Numbered from the stretch's first letter, positions 20,135-31,171 are shown. The stretch: DNA of 64,000 nt from Rebecca billardiae RCC1528 (GCA_965240325.2 OZ251232.1:1-64000); one strand, 5' to 3'. Translations and numbers: made by a program. The notes: generated from the letters alone by a model not told the origin.

Positions 20135-21034
20135 TCAGCCGCGCCAGCCGCCCCTCCCCGTCGCCGGCGGCGAGCCCGCGTGCGCGCCACCCCGCGCCGA
20201 CGACGGCGGCGCGCGCGGCGGCGGCGAGGGCCGCCCGCCGCCCTGCAGCTGCGCGAGCAGCGCGGGCGACTTGAGCTTGAGCAGCCCGTTCACGTCCTGC
20301 AGCCGCGCCTGCATCAGCGCGCAGCGCGCGCGCAGCGCGTTGTACCGGTACGTCACCGCCTGCCGGATCACGTCGTCCGGCGACTCGCCGAACTGTATCG
20401 ACAGCAGCTCGACGAACTTGTACTGCAGGTTCTGGATCACGTCGAGGTGCGAGCGGCCGTCCGCGCCGAGCGTGAGCACCGCGAGGTGCGTGTGCGGCTC
20501 GCGGATGCACGCGTTGAGCATGCGCACGAGCACCGAGGGGTACTCGGCGAAGTCGACCATCAGCTTCTGCGCGCGCCGCCGCGCGCCGCGCGCGCGCGCG
20601 CGCGCCCGCGCGGCGGGTCGGCGGCCGCGGCCGCGGCCGCGCGCGGCGCGGCGCGGCGCGGCGCGCACCTGCGTGTCCTGCACCGCGCGGAAGGCGCGCG
20701 CGTCCATCGAGTGCACGTGGTGGAAGAAGAGGTCGGCGTCGGAGGTGAGCTCGATCTGCACGCGCGAGAGCTCCTCGTCCTCCCCCAGCGTGAGGATCTT
20801 CACCTTGATCGCCTCGAGCGTGCCCACGTCCTGCGGCGCGCCGTCGTGCGCGCGCGCGCTGCTCGCGACGCGCAGCTCGAACGGGACCTCGCGGTCGTAC
20901 GCGACGCGCTGGCCGGCGGAGAGCGACGGGTCCATCTCGTCGATCGCCGAGAAGTCAAAGTGCGTCAGCGCGCCGCCGCCGCCGCGCTCGTGCGGCTCGG
21001 CGTACGGCCAGCTCACGCCCGGCGAGGCGGCCAT
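20135..21034 (-). CDS. SAS-6-like (SAS6L) centriole/basal-body head-domain protein
   Basis: Two exons, 21034-20669 and 20566-20135, give 265 residues; the 102-nt intron has donor CAG|GTGCGC and acceptor GCGCAG. Across the junction the protein reads AVQDTQKLMVDFAEYPSVLV, which is the SAS-6 head-domain pattern. Other family-like segments are IELTSDADLFFHHVHSMDA, REPHTHLAVLTLGADGR and QNLQYKFVELLSIQFGESPD. Full-length SAS-6 continues into a long coiled coil that builds the cartwheel. Here only about 45 helical residues follow, then a Gly/Pro/Arg tail, so the short SAS6-like paralogue is the better match. That family is reported at basal bodies and apical structures in protists. Start chosen at MAASPGVSW, where family-like sequence begins. 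Confidence 0.85.
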   Translation of the reverse strand: MAASPGVSWPYAEPHERGGGGALTHFDFSAIDEMDPSLSAGQRVAYDREVPFELRVASSARAHDGAPQDVGTLEAIKVKILTLGEDEELSRVQIELTSDADLFFHHVHSMDARAFRAVQDTQVRAAPRRAARGRGRGRRPAARARARARGARRRAQKLMVDFAEYPSVLVRMLNACIREPHTHLAVLTLGADGRSHLDVIQNLQYKFVELLSIQFGESPDDVIRQAVTYRYNALRARCALMQARLQDVNGLLKLKSPALLAQLQGGGRPSPPPRAPPSSARGGAHAGSPPATGRGGWRG

Positions 21035-21235
21035 CCTGAGCGAGAGAATGAGTGAATGACGGTTTCGAAAAAGCTGTTTGTCGACTTCGTCGCTCATTCG
21101 TCGGCGATCGAAAGTTCCGCCGCGGTTGCGACATGCAATTCGAGCCGACCTCGTCTGGCGGGGCCGCACGCGTCACGGGCGCGCGCGTCACGTCGCCACA
21201 GCCTGGGCTCAGCCGGCGCGCTCGGCGGACGAGCG

Positions 21236-22389
21236 TCACGTGCCGTCGCCGTGCGCGTCGAGCGCGCTGAGCGCCGCCGCCAGCGCGCGCTCGACGGCGC
21301 ACGTCGTGCGCCGACGGTGCGGCCGCGCGCCGACGGCCGCGCGCGCCGGCGGCGGCGGCGGCGCGCGCACGGCCACGGGCGAGCGCGGCGCGCGGTGCGC
21401 CGGCGCGGCCGGCTCGTCCTGCGGCGGGAGCGGCCGTGCGCGCGGCGACGCGCCGCCCGCGGCCGCGCGCGCGCGCCGCGGCGACGGCGGCGCGAAGGGC
21501 GGCGCCGCGCGCCGCGGCGCGAGCGGCGGCGACGCGCTCCGCCGCAGCGCGCGGTGGTGGGGGCGGTGGTCGGTGCTGCTGCTGGTTGTGGCCGTGGCAG
21601 CCGCGGAGGGCTCGGCTGCGAGCCGCGCCTCGCTGTCCAGCGCGCGCAGCTCGGCGCACAGCGCGGCCGCGGCGACGCCGTCGGCGGCGGCGCGCGCGCG
21701 GAGCGCGCGCAGCGGCGCGCGCGCCGCCTCGAGCGCGTCCGCGGCGCGCGCCGCGTCCGCGGCGACGGCGCCGAGCGCGGCGCCGGCGCGCGCGGCGTCG
21801 GCGCGCGCGGCGTCGGCGCGCGCCACGCCCGCGGCCGCGCCGCGCCACCGCCACAGCGCGGCCGCGGCCGCGTGCGCGCGGCGCGCGCGCAGCACGCCGG
21901 CGCAGCGCGCGGCGCGCACGCGCGGCGGCGGCGCGCCGAGCAGCCGGCGCAGCGCGAGCGCGGGCTCCGCCGCCGCCGCCGCCGCCGCCGACCCCGCCGC
22001 CGCCGCCGCGCTGCGCCGCGCGTCGGCGCGCGCCGCGTGCAGCGCCGCCTCGAGGGGTGCGCACAGCGAGCCCAGCGCTGCCGCCGCGCTCGCCGCGTCG
22101 GCCGCGGCCGCGGCCACGTGCGCCTCCGCCTCGCGCGCTAACCCGCGCGCCTCGCGCTCCGCGCCGCGCGCGGCCGCCGCGTCGGCGGCCGCGGCCGCCG
22201 CCTGCGACTCCGCCTCGCGCAGCGCGCCGCCCAGCGCGCCGCGCAGCGCGCCCGCGTCCGCGTCCACGTCCGCGGCCGCCGCGCCCGTCTGCGCGGCCGC
22301 GTCGCGCCGCCGCGGCGGCGCGGCCGTGGCGGCCGCGGCGGCGCGCGTGCTCGGCGCCGCCTGCACGCCCGCGCTCGCCTGCGCGGGCC

Positions 22390-22432
<43 letters not shown>

Positions 22433-22865
22433 CAGCGGTGCCGTCTGCGCGCTCGCGTGCGCCGCGCGCCACGCCGTCTGCGCGGCCGCGTCGCGCGAGC
22501 GCGCGCTCGCGTGCGCGGCCGCGTGCACGGCGCGCGCCGCGCCGGGCGCGGCGGTCTGCGCGGCGGCGTGCGCGCGCGGCGGCGGCGCGGCGGCGGGCTC
22601 GGCCGCGGCGCGCGCGCCGCGCGCGAACTGCGCGCGCGCCGCGCCGTCCGCGCCGCGCCGCCACGCGTGCAGCGCGCGCGCCGCCGCCCACGCCGCCGCC
22701 GCGTCGCGCGCGCGCAGCGCGCTCGCCGCCGCGGCGGCGCGCGCCGCGTCGCGCGCGCGCGCCGTCGGCGTGGGCGGCGCGGAGGACGGCTGGCGCCCGG
22801 ACTCGCGCCGCCGCGCCACCGCCGCCTTGGCCTCGGCGAGCTGCGCGCGCAGCGCGCGCGTCGCC

Positions 22866-22897
<32 letters not shown>

Positions 22898-23665
22898 CGA
22901 GCGCCGCGCGGCCGCGGCGGCCGCGCGCGGCGAGGGTGGCGGCGAGGGCAGCGTGCTCGGCGTGCCCGCCGGGCTGGGCGTGCGCGTGCGCGCGGCGCGC
23001 GCGGCGCGCGCGTCGGCGGTCTCGAGCGCGCTCAGCCGCGCGCCCAGCGCCGCCAGCGCGCCCTCCGCCGCGGCGGCGGACGCGCGGCCGCGCTCGGCGG
23101 CGGAGGCGCGCGGCGCCGCCGCCGCCTCCGCGCGCGCCGCGCGCGCCTCGGCCGCGTCGCGCTCGGCGCGGAGCGCGCGCGCGGCCTCCTCGTGCGACGC
23201 CGCCGCCTCCTCCGCCCGCGCGCACTCCGCGCGCGCCGCGCGCGCCTCGGCGCCCGCCTGGCGCGCGTGCGCCTCCGCCTCGGCGAGCGCGTCGGCGAGC
23301 GCGGCCGCGTGCGCGCGCCACGCGCCGTCCGCGTCGACGTGGCGCTCGCGCGCGCGCGCGAGGGCGAGCTCGAGCTGCGCGGCGCGGTCGGCGTGCGCGA
23401 GCGCCTCCGCCGCGCGGCGCGCCTCCGCCTCCGCCGCGCCGGCCTCGGCCGCGTGCACGGCGGCGCCGAGCGCGGCCACGTGCGCGCGCGCCGCGCTCAG
23501 CTCGCGCCGCAGCTGCGCGTCCACGCGCTGCGCCGCGCCGAGCGCGTGCGCGAGCGAGGCGGCGTCGGGCTCGTCGGCCGCGCCCGCCCCGTCGTCGGGC
23601 TCGGCGGGCGCCGCCCCGTCGCTGCTGCCGGAGAGCCGCGCGCGGCGCGGCGGCGGTGCGAACAT
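21236..23665 (-). CDS. Ala-rich coiled-coil protein with A-x-Q-T motifs
   Basis: An uninterrupted frame of 809 residues starting at ATG 23665. Residues about 40-200 are long Ala/Glu/Arg heptad-like helix (AARALRAERDAAEARAARAE). Ser/Pro linkers (TPSPAGTPSTLPSPPPSP), a poly-Gly run and a poly-Pro run at about residue 408 separate further helices. Between residues 370 and 460 the motif AAAQT/ASAQT/AGVQA recurs five times, often preceded by RD. Similar short VQT motifs recur in centrosomal and ciliary coiled-coil proteins, so such a role is possible but unproven. The C-terminus is basic and Pro-rich. It lies upstream of, and on the same strand as, the SAS6-like gene. Other frames across the locus are also long because of the GC content; this frame is preferred for its sensible Ala/Glu/Leu helix pattern. 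Confidence 0.6.
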
Positions 23666-23938
23666 GCCGCCGCCCGCACGGCGGGCATCGCCCACCCGCA
23701 CGATGCCTCCCGAGGCCCAACGGACGGCACGGAAGTCTCATTGGTTCCGGCGTCCCCGTCCGGCTGACTCCACGCCACGGCAGACCACCAAGAACTCAGT
23801 AGAAGCCGTGCAGTAGCGTAGCAGGCGGCTACTGTCTGTGTCACTGACCGTGCGCAGTGCGCTACAACTACAAGTACTGCCACAGCGACGGTGTCAGCCC
23901 GCGATGCGCGCACGCCGCCTGCAGCGCGGCCCCGCGCG

Positions 23939-26403
23939 TCAGAGCGCGTCGTAGTCCAGCTCGGTGAGCAGCACGGACAGGTCGGCGGGCGAGAGGTTGG
24001 CGCAGAGCGACGCCAGCTCCGCCGCGTCCAGCCCGCTGCCGGCGGGGCCGCGCGCGGCCGGTGGCGGCTGCGCGCACGCGGGCGGCGGTGGCTGCTGGGC
24101 CGCGCCAAGGACGCCTGCGCCGCCCGCACCCGGCCGCACGGGCGGCCCGGCGTCGGCCGCCACGGCCAGCGTGCCGCCGAGCGCGCGAGGCGCGTGCAGC
24201 ACGCCGCAGGGCAGCACGGCCGGCAGCGCGGACGCGCCGCCCCAGCCGTGCGCGTGCGCGGGCGGCAGGCCGCACGCGCGCGCGGGCACCGCGCCGCCGC
24301 CGCCGCCGAGCAGCGGCACCGCCGGCAGCGGCGCCGCCCGCCGGGCGCCCGCCGGCTGTGCGTGCGCGGCCGCGAGCAGCGCGGGCGGCTGCTGGCGCGG
24401 GTGCGCGGGGCTGGGCTGCGCCGCCCTGCGGCCGCGCGCCCTCTTCTCGGGCACAGCGCACTCTGCGCCCAGCCGCGCGCACCGGTGGCACGGCAGCCCG
24501 CCCTCGCACGCCGCCTTGGCCTGCGCGCGCGGAGGCGGCGCGCGGCGCGGCGGCGCGCGCGGGCGCGCGTGAGCCCGGGCGGCGCGCGCCCCGGCGCCCC
24601 GCGCGCCGCGCGCCGCCGTACCCGGTGGCAGCGCTCGCACGCGCGCTTGCGAGGCCCGCTCGCACCACCGACGTCGGCGGCGGGCGACGCGGCGGGCGAC
24701 GGCGGCGAGCCCGCCGGCGCGGGCGGGGGTTCGGGCGGCTGTGCGCCGGCCGGCCTGCGCGCGCGGAGCAGGCGCGCGGCGGGTGAGCAGGCGGCTGCGC
24801 AAGCGCGCGGCCGCCCCCCCGGGTCGCGGCGCCGCGCACGCTGCGCGCGCGCGCGCACCCGCACGCGCCGCCACGCGCCGCCGCCTCGGCCTCGCGCGTC
24901 GCGGCGGGCGGCGCGCTCAGCTGCAGCAGCCCGAGCTGCGCGGCGCGCGTGCGCGCGTCGAGCTGCGCGGGCGCGCTGCTCGCGCCGCGCCGTGCCGCCG
25001 CGCACGCGCCAACGGTCTCGCCGTCGGCGGGCGCCGCCGCGGGCGCGGCCGCGGCGGCGCGCAGCCGCAAGCGCACGCGCACGCCGCCGCCCGGCGGCGG
25101 CGGCGTCGGGCCCAGCCGGCGGCGCTTGCGCTCGGGCTGCTGCTGCGCGGGCGCGCACCCCTCCGCCGCCGGCGCCGCCGCCGGCGCCTCGGCCCCCGCC
25201 CCGGCCGCGCCCAGCTCGAGCGAGGCGCGCACCGACGCCGGTGCCGGCACGGCCGCGGCCGCGGCCGCGCACGCCGCGCGCTCGCGGCACGGCGCGGGTG
25301 CGCAGTGCGCGGGCGCGGCCGCGGGCGCGGCCGCGGGCGGGAAGTGCTCGCCCAGGAAGCGCTGCAGCACGCCGTCGATGTGGTAGTTCTCCGGGTTGAG
25401 GTCGGTGTCGCGCTTGCACAGCGGGCAGTGGTGGTCGAAGAGCGACGCCTCCCGCAGGCAGCCGTAGCAGAAGCGGTGCGTGCACGACAGCACCACCGGC
25501 ATGCTGAGCACGCTCAGGCAGATGCCGCAGCTGTAGTCCACCAACGACGGCTCGCGCCCGCACGCCGCGGAGAGCAGCTCCGCCACCACGCACTGCGCGT
25601 GCGTCCACAGCGCGCCGATGTGCGTGCCGGAGTAGAAGGGCTGCGCGGACACGTGCCGCACCAGCGCCGCGCACAGCGGCAGCGAGGCGCACTGCTTGTC
25701 GTGCTTCTTGCCGATCTTGGAGACGGCCAAGAAGTTGACAAAGCAGAACTTGCGCAGCGCGTCGATCTCGTCGCACAGGCTCACAAAGTCGCGCAGCGCG
25801 AGCAGCGCGGCGCGCGGCACGTGCGCGTCCGCGTCTGGGCGCGCGTCGTGCTGCGCGCGCGTGGGGTCCTCGGTGGGCGCCTCGGCGCTCGTGCTGCCCA
25901 GGTGGGCGCTGCCCAGGTGGGCGAGCACGGCCGGCAGCGAGCAGCACCCGGCCTCGGCGGGGAGCGGGTGCGCCCTGAGCGCGGCCAGCAGCTCGGGCAG
26001 CTGCTGCGAGAAGGCGTCCAGCCTGCGCGTGCACGCCTGCCGCCGCTCGCCGAAGAAGGCGTTCACCTGCTCGATGCACGCACGCGCGCACGCGCGCGCG
26101 CACACACACACGCGCGCACACGCGCACACGCACGCGTGGGCGGCGGGGAGGGCAGGGCGCGGCGCACAGGGCGGCGGGGCGCGGGCGCGCGGCGCGCGGG
26201 CGCGCGCGGCTGGGCGGGCCTCGCGCGCAGCCCACCTTGTGCACCTCCTTGAGCGTGGCGGCGAGGAAGCGCGCGGTGGCGTCCTCCCAGTCGGCGCCGC
26301 CCTCGGCCGCCTGCTTGAGCAGCTGCTTCAGCCGCTTGTAGTTGACGTACTGCTCGGCCCACTCGGGCGTGGCCGCGTCGAGCAGCTTCTTGCCGAACTT
26401 CAT
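23939..26403 (-). CDS. SPX-RING protein fused to a Zn2Cys6 binuclear cluster
   Basis: Four exons: 26403-26236, 26066-24859, 24754-24622 and 24520-23939, giving 696 residues. The SPX domain starts at the extreme N-terminus (MKFGKKLLDAATPEWAEQYV) and ends with the inositol-phosphate-binding helix (FLAVSKIGKKHDKQC). A C3HC4 RING follows: CGICLSVLSMPVVLSC, THRFCYGC, then CPLC. SPX-RING proteins such as plant NLA/BAH1 are ubiquitin ligases governed by phosphate status. After a low-complexity linker, exons 3 and 4 join to make CERC-HRAKAA-C-EGGLP-C-HR-C-ARLGAE-C, an exact C-x2-C-x6-C-x5-C-x2-C-x6-C cluster with a basic tail (KRARGRR), as in fungal transcription factors. The C-terminus (LSPADLSVLLTELDYDAL) is acidic-hydrophobic. 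No in-frame ATG precedes the cluster exon and the splice phases agree, so I favour one fused gene. Confidence 0.7.
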
Positions 26404-26732
26404 GCCGCGCCGCCGCGCCGCGCGCGCAGCCCTGCGCCCGCGCGCGCGCGGCGCCGCGCGGCGAACGGCCTCGCGGCGGTCGGGCCCCAGCACGCACGCC
26501 GAGGGAGCGCTGCTGCGCTGGGCACACAAACGCCGACGGCGAACTTCAGCAGGGGCTCCGTACTTGAAGGTATGATACACGAGGCGGGTAGTTTCGTCAG
26601 ATTCCGAGCAGATTCCGCCCGGTCGATCCGTGTATTGTCATCGTCACGTCTATTAAATATTGACATGGTGCTGGCGGCCCGGACGGGAGAGCGGCGCGCG
26701 CGCCCGGACCGCATTCATCGCGCGTCAGAGTG
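26404..26732. other. Intergenic region upstream of the SPX-RING gene
   Basis: 329 bp between the SPX-RING start and the stop of the STPG-repeat gene, both on the minus strand. It has an AT-richer core at about 26570-26665 (TATTAAATATTGAC) that may be the promoter region. No gene is seen. Confidence 0.4.
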
Positions 26733-27820
26733 TCAGACGTTGTACGCGCCGGGCCCGGGCACCTGCCGCGGCGCGGCGCTCACCGGCCGCCGCCCCGTGC
26801 GCGTGCGCAGCGCGTCGAGCGCGGGGCCGCGCTCGCCGCGGTCGGGGAAGCGCACGGCGCACCCGAAGGGCTGCGCGCGCGAGGAGCGGCCCGCGCCGCC
26901 GAGCAGCCGGCGCGCCGCGTCGGAGGGCGCGCCGTACAGCGCCGGGCCGGGCGACTCGAGCTGCCCGGCCTCGGCGAGCGTCGTGACGCGCGCCGCGCGG
27001 CCGAAGCCCACGGCGGGCCTGGAGCTGCGCTCGGAGCAGCACTGCGCGCCCAGCGCGGCCGGGCTGCTGTACGCGCCTGCCGCACACACGCGCACAGGCG
27101 CGCGCACAGGCGCGCGCACAGGCGCGCGCACAGGACGGGGGGTGAGGCGGGCAGCGGGGCAGCGGGGCACGAGCGGGGCGGGCGAGACCGCGCCGCGCGC
27201 GCACCCGGCTCCGGCTGCACGCCCACGCCCGGCCTGTGCGGGCGCAGCGCTCTTCTCTCGTGCTCCCACCGGGGCGTGCCCGACCACGCGTGCGAGACCA
27301 CGCCGCGGCCCACGAGCCGGGAGGCGCCCGGCGGGCCGAGCCGCCCGGGCGCAGGGGGCGCGGCGCTCGCCGGCCGCCGCCGCCGCTCGCGCGCCGCCGC
27401 CGCGCCCGTGTCGTGCCCGGCGCCGAAGGCGAACGAGTGCGCGCGCGCCGCGCTCGAGCGCGAGACGCCGAGCGCTCGCAGGTCGTCGTACGCGCCGGGC
27501 GCGGGCGAGTCGTCGGCGGGGGGCGGGGCGCGCGCGGTCGTCGTGCCGAGCACCGCGCCGCGCCCCTCCTCGCCCAGCCAGCGCGCCGCCCCCGACGGCC
27601 CGTGCGGCGTGTACGTGCCGACGCCCGGCGAAGCGTCGCCGCGCGCGTGCACGCGGCTCGAGGCGCCGAAGCGCGCGTCCGAGCCGAAGCCGAAGGCGGG
27701 GCCGGAGGCGTGGACGCTCTGCGCCTGCCAGCCGAACGTCGACTTGAGCACCGCGCCCTCCAGCCGCAGGCTGCTGCTCGCGTCGAGCACGCTGCCGCGC
27801 CGTCGCGGCCGGTCCGCCAT
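26733..27820 (-). CDS. STPG/SHIPPO PG-rich-repeat ciliary protein
   Basis: Two exons, 27820-27205 and 27076-26733, give 319 residues; the 128-nt intron has donor CCGG|GTGCGC and acceptor CGGCAG and splits a glycine codon. The protein has repeated Pro-Gly-x-x-x-Tyr motifs typical of sperm-tail PG-rich repeat proteins: SPGVGTYTP, SPAPGAYDD, EPGAYSSPAALG (formed by the splice), SPGPALYGAP and the terminal VPGPGAYNV. Members of this family (ODF3/CIMAP, STPG) bind axonemal microtubules, some of them inside the lumen. Between motifs are Phe/Gly strings such as GPAFGFGSDARFGAS. The intron carries a 12-bp minisatellite (GCGCGCACAGGC, about four copies at 27085-27135). Confidence 0.8.
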
Positions 27821-28045
27821 CGCGCCCGGGCCCGCGCGCCCGCGCTTGATTACCGCGCGGGCCGGGCCGCCGAGGTAACGACAAGGGCGTTATTTGGCGC
27901 ACGTAACGATGACGAGCTGTAGCTGTACCACTATCTCAGAGTCGTAGTCAATGACAGCGCTACGAGTTACTTGCTGGGCGGATGAGCTCGACGCCGCGCG
28001 CGCCGCTGAGCGGCCGGCGCGGGCGGCGGGCGAGGCACGCCCTGA
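27821..28045. other. Short intergenic region
   Basis: Lies between the start of the STPG gene and the 3' end of the carrier gene, both minus strand. It would hold the STPG promoter. No motif stands out. Confidence 0.4.
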
Positions 28046-29937
28046 TCAGGCGGCGGCGCGCTTCGCGTAGAGGCGCTTGAAGAGGGCCCTGTACTGCTCG
28101 ACGAAGAGGAACATGGCGACCGTGTGCCCGCCGCTGCGCGCAAAGTAGGCGGGGAAGCCGCGCCTGCGGGCAGCGGAGCGCGCGCACGCGGCGCCGGCGC
28201 GCGGCGGGTGGTGAGCGCGGCGGCGGGCGGCGCGCGCGCGGCGGCGCGGCGGCGCGCGCACCACAGCGCGAGCACGCCGTCGGTGCGCGCCACGTGCAGC
28301 AGCGCCTGCGGCGTGCTCGTGAGCGCCATGGTGCCGTCCGCGCGCGCGCGCTGCGACTGCATGCGCGTCTTTGCGTTGTCGAGCGGCAGCGAGGTGGCCG
28401 AGTAGAGCAGCCCCGAGCAGAGGGAGGCGGAGAGGTGCAGCCGCACGCCCTCGCGCAGCCCGAGCGCGGAGTGCAGCACCGCCTTCGCCTGGTCGTACGT
28501 GCCGAGCTGCACCATCGACACCACCATGCCGCGCGCCACCGTCGGGCCGAGGCCGCGCCAGCCCGCCGCCACGCCCTCCTGGGGCAGCGGCGCGCAGCAG
28601 CGCGCGCACGCACGGCCGCGCGCGCACGGTTGGGCGGGGGCGGCGGGCGCGGCGGCGGGCGGCGCGGCGAAGGGGGCGCGTGCCGCGCGCGCGCACCTCC
28701 TTGACGAGCGAGTAGAGCGCGTGCCCCACGTTGCGGTACCCCCTGCGCTGCTCGGGCGGCAGCGAGCCGTCGGCCTGCATGCGCACGAGCGCCACCTCGA
28801 CCGGGCAGGAGAGGGTGGCGGCCACGCAGCCCGCGCCCAGCCCGCAGCACAGCTTGGCGACGAACGCGCCCGCCGAGTCGGCGGGGACGGAGAGGCGGCG
28901 CAGCGTGGGCGCGGCGGCGTCGCGGAACACGTCGTACAGCCCGATGCGCATCGTCGTGTACGTGAGCTGCCGCGTGAGCGCCGCGCTCAGCCCCGCGTAG
29001 AGCGCGCCCAGCCCGCCCTGCGCCCAGAGCGAGCGCAGCGCGCCTCCCAGCCCCAGCCCGGCGGAGGAGGCGCCGCCCACCTGCGCGCGCGTCTTCGCGA
29101 CGTCGAGCGGGTGGACGAAGAGCCAGCCCGACGCGCCGCCCAGCCCGGCGACCGCGAACTTGGTCCACGCCGGCGCGTCCGGCTCGTCGGGCTGCGTGCG
29201 CGCCTGCAGCCCCAGCTCGCTCGCCAGCCACTCCAGGGACGCCCACGCGTGGATGGTGGACGCCAGCCGCGCGCGGCCCGCCTCGCCGCGCGCGCGCGCG
29301 GCGGAGACGCGCTCGTGGCGCAGGTCGACGAACTGCAGCCGCCGGCACACGCCGCGCGCACGGCGCGCAGAGAGGGGCGGCGGCGGGGGTGAGCGCGCGA
29401 GCGGTGAGCGCGCGAGCGGCGCGCGCGCGGCGCGGCGCGCACGAGTGCGATGAACTCGTCGAGCTGCAGCACGCCGTCGCCGTTCTCGTCGTAGCCCTCC
29501 ACCAGCGCGGTGAGCTCCTCCCGCGAGTTGTACGCGCGCGCCGCCTCGCGCACCGCCGGGTGCTGCGCGCTCCACAGGCTGTTGGCGACCGTGCGCAGGT
29601 GCACGTACCCGCGCCCCTTCACGTCCATGTTGGCGAAGGAGAAGCGCGCGGCCTGCAGCTCGGAGAGCGCGACGACGAGCTCGTGCACGCTCAGCTTCTG
29701 GTTGTCGTGCAGGTCCGCCAGCTCGATCAGCGTCGCGATGTCCTCCGTGGGGAACTGGTGGCCCGCGGCCGCAAACGAGCGCGACAGCTCGGACGCGGAC
29801 GCGCCGTCGCCCTCGACCGCGCGGCCGAGCAGCTCGGTGAGGCGCGCCTCGACGGTGCGGTCGATCGGGTACTCGAACGTCAGCGCGTCCGGGACCGTCC
29901 GCTCCGTCGGCATCGACATCAGCCTCTTGAGCGGCAT
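28046..29937 (-). CDS. EF-hand mitochondrial carrier, oxoglutarate/malate-carrier type
   Basis: Four exons, 29937-29443, 29332-28697, 28578-28262 and 28163-28046, encode 521 residues; all three introns (98-118 nt) start GTGCGC. Residues 1-165 carry EF-hands: a canonical loop at 150-161 (DENGDGVLQLDE), a plausible one at 75-86 (DLHDNQKLSVHE) and a degenerate one at 105-116. The rest is a complete six-helix carrier with the signatures PLDVAKTR, PVEVALVR and PLDNAKTR. The second signature and its follow-on ADGSLPPEQRRGYRNV closely match the family pattern of the mitochondrial 2-oxoglutarate/malate carrier (SLC25A11), as does GFPAYFARSGGHTVAMF near the end. Expected site: mitochondrial inner membrane, exchanging dicarboxylates, with Ca2+ control by the N-terminal domain. 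The EF-hand helix runs straight across intron 1 (DEFIALFVDLRHERVS), supporting one gene. Confidence 0.82.
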
Positions 29938-31171
29938 GGCCGAGCGCGGTGTCGAGATCGGGCGTGCTGATGCGCGGGCCCGGGCGTGCGCACTGCGCAG
30001 CCGTGGGGATTCTGGGAAGCGCTTCCGATGGTGCGCACAGCGCCGAAGCTCGGTGGGCCCGGATCCACACACACGGCCGGACGGCTCAGCCGCAGCCGGC
30101 GGGAAGGGCGCAGCGACGAGCCCACCGGCTGCCGCAGCGCGCGGCTGCAGCCGCTCAGGCGCGCAGCGCCCAGCACGCTCGGGCAGCCGACGCCAGCGAG
30201 GGTACTGCATCGGGAGACGGGCGCTGCCAGTACGATCGCAGCCGCGGAGCCCCCTTGCGCGCCGCGCCCCCCTGCGCGAGCGCGGGCCCTAGCGCCCTGC
30301 GGGCGCGGCTGGGCACGCGAGGCGCGCCGGCCGCAACGAGCACCCTGGTGACGCTACCCGCCGTCCGCAGCGCATTGGGGGGCGCAGCCAGCCGTACCCG
30401 AGTCGCTGCCTTGGCCGCGTGTGGGCCGCCGCCTCGCGACGGCCGCGCGCCCGCCCCGCAGCAGCGCAGAGCGGCACCGATGGGCGTGGCCCGAGCTTGG
30501 CCGAGCGCGTCGAGGCGCCCCGGACCCAGCCGTTCCAGAACGGCGGCGACGCGACGGCCACGTTGGATGACAGCGTGTCCGCGCCCGCCCTGGCCTAGCA
30601 CGTATAGCAGCGCGGAGTGGTCACACATATCGGCGCCCGCACGCGGTGTCCGAGTGCAGCAGGACGCAGCCCGAAGCTGACGCGCAGTACCGGTAGTTGA
30701 TGTAGTCTTAGTTAGACTCATTCAGTGCACTGTCGCGGGTGGATGATGCCGTATCGTCGGGACGCGTCCGATTGGCGGTCCGCCGACGACTTTCACCGCC
30801 CCGACTGGCATCACCCCGTACCTGGCAGGCGGCCGACGCCCGGACCGCGAGGTGAACGATAACTCGCGGACGGTTCGGGCCCCGGACAGCGCGGCTGAGC
30901 AGTGTCAGCAGGCGGTAGTACTGATCGGCGTCGATATAGTGGCGGGCATCCCGACTCGGTCTGTCGGACGTCTGAGTAGTCGGACTACATTCATCCATCG
31001 TCGGCGCATACACTAACGGCCGAGCTGTCATCAGAGTAATAGTACGTGAGCGACACTCCTCCACGGTCCGTTCGGCCACTGCATCCAACCCGTGCTGAGA
31101 GTCTCACGGAACTCATGCCACGCATTGCCAGTGGACTATTACTAACTCGAGGCCGGACGAAGACAAGCCGC
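29938..31171. other. Intergenic region, no gene recognised
   Basis: About 1.2 kb between the carrier start (-) and the end of the Cys-rich gene (-). The part nearest the carrier is GC-rich; from about 30700 to 31150 the sequence is less GC-biased. A 126-codon minus-strand frame at 30708-31088 has a balanced composition but shows no domain and was not accepted as a gene. Confidence 0.5.

Noticed and set aside
20567-20668. 34 in-frame Arg/Ala codons within the SAS6-like gene
   Set aside because: Has GTGCGC/CAG borders and splits a conserved head-domain segment; treated as an intron.
30708-31088. 126-codon minus-strand frame with balanced composition
   Set aside because: It lies in a less GC-biased spacer, has no domain, and its start has no support; it may be chance.
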